A stretch of 64,000 nucleotides of DNA from Owenia fusiformis (lineage: Eukaryota; Annelida; Polychaeta; Sabellida; Oweniidae): assembly GCA_903813345.2 (NCBI GenBank), contig CAIIXF020000012.1, positions 25,184,184-25,248,183 of the forward strand, in the 5' to 3' direction. Shown here in pieces: positions 62,320 through 64,000 of the stretch. Every line of letters begins with the position of its first letter. The stretch's first letter is position 1. The notes under the pieces are model-generated. The model was not told where the DNA came from, ran no database searches, and saw nothing but the letters and a program-made list of their open reading frames with translations. The translations under genes and the position numbers were made by a program.

Positions 62320-62842
62320 GTATGATATTTTTATTTCTCAATTTTACACCATTTATAAGTCAAGTTGTGGACAATAATTTGGCTTAAAGTTAAAGAAGAT
62401 GGTCTAGTTTGAGAATGTGCAGGCGGTTCTATGTTTGATATATTAACGAAGATGCAATTCACATATTTAGTCCCTCGCTTTTGTTACACTGACATAAGAT
62501 CAATGTTACGTTGACGAACGTGTGACCTGGAGCTGTTGTTACATTGACGAACCATATTAACATTGGCATATATTGGGCAACAATCATGACTAAATAAAGA
62601 GAATATGCAGCGATGATTATTATTAACATTATTGAATAGTGAGGAGGTGGGTTACTAATCCATTACAAATCTTTATAATCCAAATGAGATTTATTTCATT
62701 TTATGCAGTTTTGTTGAAGTTAAAATATTGTTTTAATATATAAAGTTCTAGGTATGGTCGAAATATACCCTTGACCAGAAATACAGCTTTCCAAAATCAC
62801 TTGCCATACTGCACATGGCCCTTTGAAGATAATAAATTCAAT

Positions 62843-63180
62843 GGTATTTGAGTTATCAAAGATTCAGATCTTTTACAAAAATGGCCTCCATTTTGATATT
62901 TAGAAGCCATTTTAAATATCTCTTCTTCAGCATAGCTCCTTTGTCCCTAGGCATCATCATATAAAACTTGAACCAAATCCGTGAACTGGTATTTGAGTTA
63001 TTAAAGATTACATTTTTTCGAAAAATGGCAGCCATTTGAATTGAGCGACCATATTGAAAATCCCTTACCGACAGAGGTCCTACTTCCATAAAGCAGAAGC
63101 TTATAAAATTTAAATTAAATCCATCAACTGGTATTTGAGTTATCGCCAGGACAAACGAATGGACGGACAAATTGATGGAC
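62843..63180. repeat. Short tandem block, ~145-bp period
   Basis: GGTATTTGAGTTAT recurs at about 62,843, 62,989 and 63,132, with linked AAAAATGGCCTCCATTTT and AAAAATGGCAGCCATTTG palindromes. The last copy runs into GGACGGACAAATTGATGGACG. This belongs to a dispersed repeat family, and the minus ORF across it is not a gene. Confidence 0.7.
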
Positions 63181-64000
63181 GAATGGAAGGCGACTTTCCT
63201 ATATGCCTCTCAAACTTCATTCGGTGATATAAAAAAAAAATTAACGTTTTAAGCACATTATTAGAGAGGTATAATCATAATGAACAGTACCCTGGGTTCT
63301 GGTCTAACATGGTGTTGTGTTTCCAGTTTTCTGGCAAAAAATCCAAACTGAGAACCTTAAAAGTTAAACAAAATGCCCCAAAACTAATCAGTTGAAAAGT
63401 TTTAACTTCAAAGACAAGATTTTATGACTAAAAATCCCAAAATTGCTGACAATAACATGTCTTCTGTATAGATGTTGAACAAAAATAACTTTAAATGGGA
63501 ATTCCATCAACAGAGGTTTTAAAACATTCTGCATAGTGTTGATCATCTTCTGATCACAGGGCTTAAAAATCCAGAATATATTCTTTCTTTTTACCCCCTG
63601 CGATAAGCAGTTAGCAATGCTAATTAAGAACTCGCAATCTGATTGGCTGTCGCAACACTGCAACAGAAATCCTGTATAAGTCATTGCGCATAATTAGATC
63701 ACTTCCAGTGCTTCCAAATTGATTATAGCAGGGGGAAGAAGGTACAGATTCTGGATACCTGCTTAGTAGGGTGATTGTTGACAGACAAAAATTTCTCAAG
63801 ACGAAAAATGGCAGCCATTTTTAAATGAGTGAGCTTTTGAAACAGGAGCCATAGGGGTTTTTCTTATAATCGTAATTAACAAATGTAACCGAAAATCATA
63901 AAAATATCGACAGAGGTTTGGTTTTTAATATAGACAAGACTTTATAGACAAAAAATGGCAGACAATAAAATATAAAATGGACATCAATTTTTGCCAATCT
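63181..64000. other. Dispersed-repeat field at the window end
   Basis: No gene. ACGAAAAATGGCAGCCATTTTTAAA near 63,803 followed by GAAACAGGAGCC matches ACAAAAATGGTGACCATTTTTAAAA near 62,177 followed by GGAACCAGGAGTCC, so one repeat unit occurs at least twice. GACAGAGG and ATGGCAGACAATAAAAT pieces recur at 63,420-63,530 and 63,905-63,975. Confidence 0.6.

Noticed and set aside
62856-63684. Minus-strand ORFs of 98-104 codons near the window end
   Set aside because: They cross dispersed repeat units with ATGGC palindromes and have no recognisable domain or splice context.

Overview
The window looks like eukaryotic nuclear DNA from an AT-rich genome, most likely a marine invertebrate. This rests on a large satellite array, several nested cut-and-paste elements, GT..AG splice signals next to short ATG exons, CpG-containing promoter-like stretches, and a G-tract element opening with CAGGCCCG of a kind I associate with marine invertebrate genomes. 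The species is not identifiable by eye. No bacterial-style operon, rRNA, tRNA, CRISPR array or complete protein-coding gene is visible. Nearly all long ORFs in the first 43 kb are by-products of the satellite.

Layout. 1-668 is a non-repetitive left flank. 669-2,271 holds old, diverged satellite monomers in REVERSE orientation. 2,272-38,917 is the core: a head-to-tail array of a 186-bp monomer family in which three types (A, B, C) alternate as a 558-bp trimer, about 66 trimers in all. The core has further layers of organisation: a 556-bp tandem pair at 3.4-4.6 kb, a 2.2-kb block copied at +4,034, a nine-monomer unit (1,673 bp) at 13.7-18.7 kb, a block repeated at about +10,600, a 4,299-bp tandem duplication (24,099-32,696), a 393-bp tandem duplication just after it, and a partial third copy of the 4.3-kb block at 36.4-38.7 kb. 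38,918-43,325 is a diverged forward array with its own 394-bp local repeat. A 2.2-kb inverted-repeat element interrupts the last monomers (43,326-45,520), and the satellite resumes until about 45,770. A homogeneous core with degenerate, partly inverted edges resembles centromeric or pericentromeric satellite domains. All monomer types keep a roughly 40-bp block with a dyad (ACCAG, 12 bp, CTGGT around CGTACG), which is a candidate protein-binding box.

To the right lie a 387-bp element with perfect 27-bp inverted ends (45,993-46,379), a 0.9-kb inverted-end element (46,722-47,618), a promoter-like cluster (CCAAT, CRE, TATA; 47.8-47.9 kb) with a possible Cys-rich exon, a degenerate ~100-bp minisatellite (50.3-51.6 kb), an unexplained 2-kb stretch, and a 19-bp minisatellite of 31 copies (54.9-55.5 kb).

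The last 8 kb carries two paralogous first exons in convergent orientation (57,456 + and 61,745 -). They share the 5' leader, the ATG, exactly 68 coding nucleotides and the splice donor. Between them sit a 301-bp G-tract MITE with an ATTTA target duplication and a 2.24-kb Foldback-like element. That element's inverted termini are arrays of a 16-bp repeat, a 9-bp direct repeat flanks it, and a palindromic mariner-type element carrying two inverted transposase 3' ends is nested inside. The window ends in a field of short dispersed repeats built round AAAATGGCxGCCATTTT-like palindromes.
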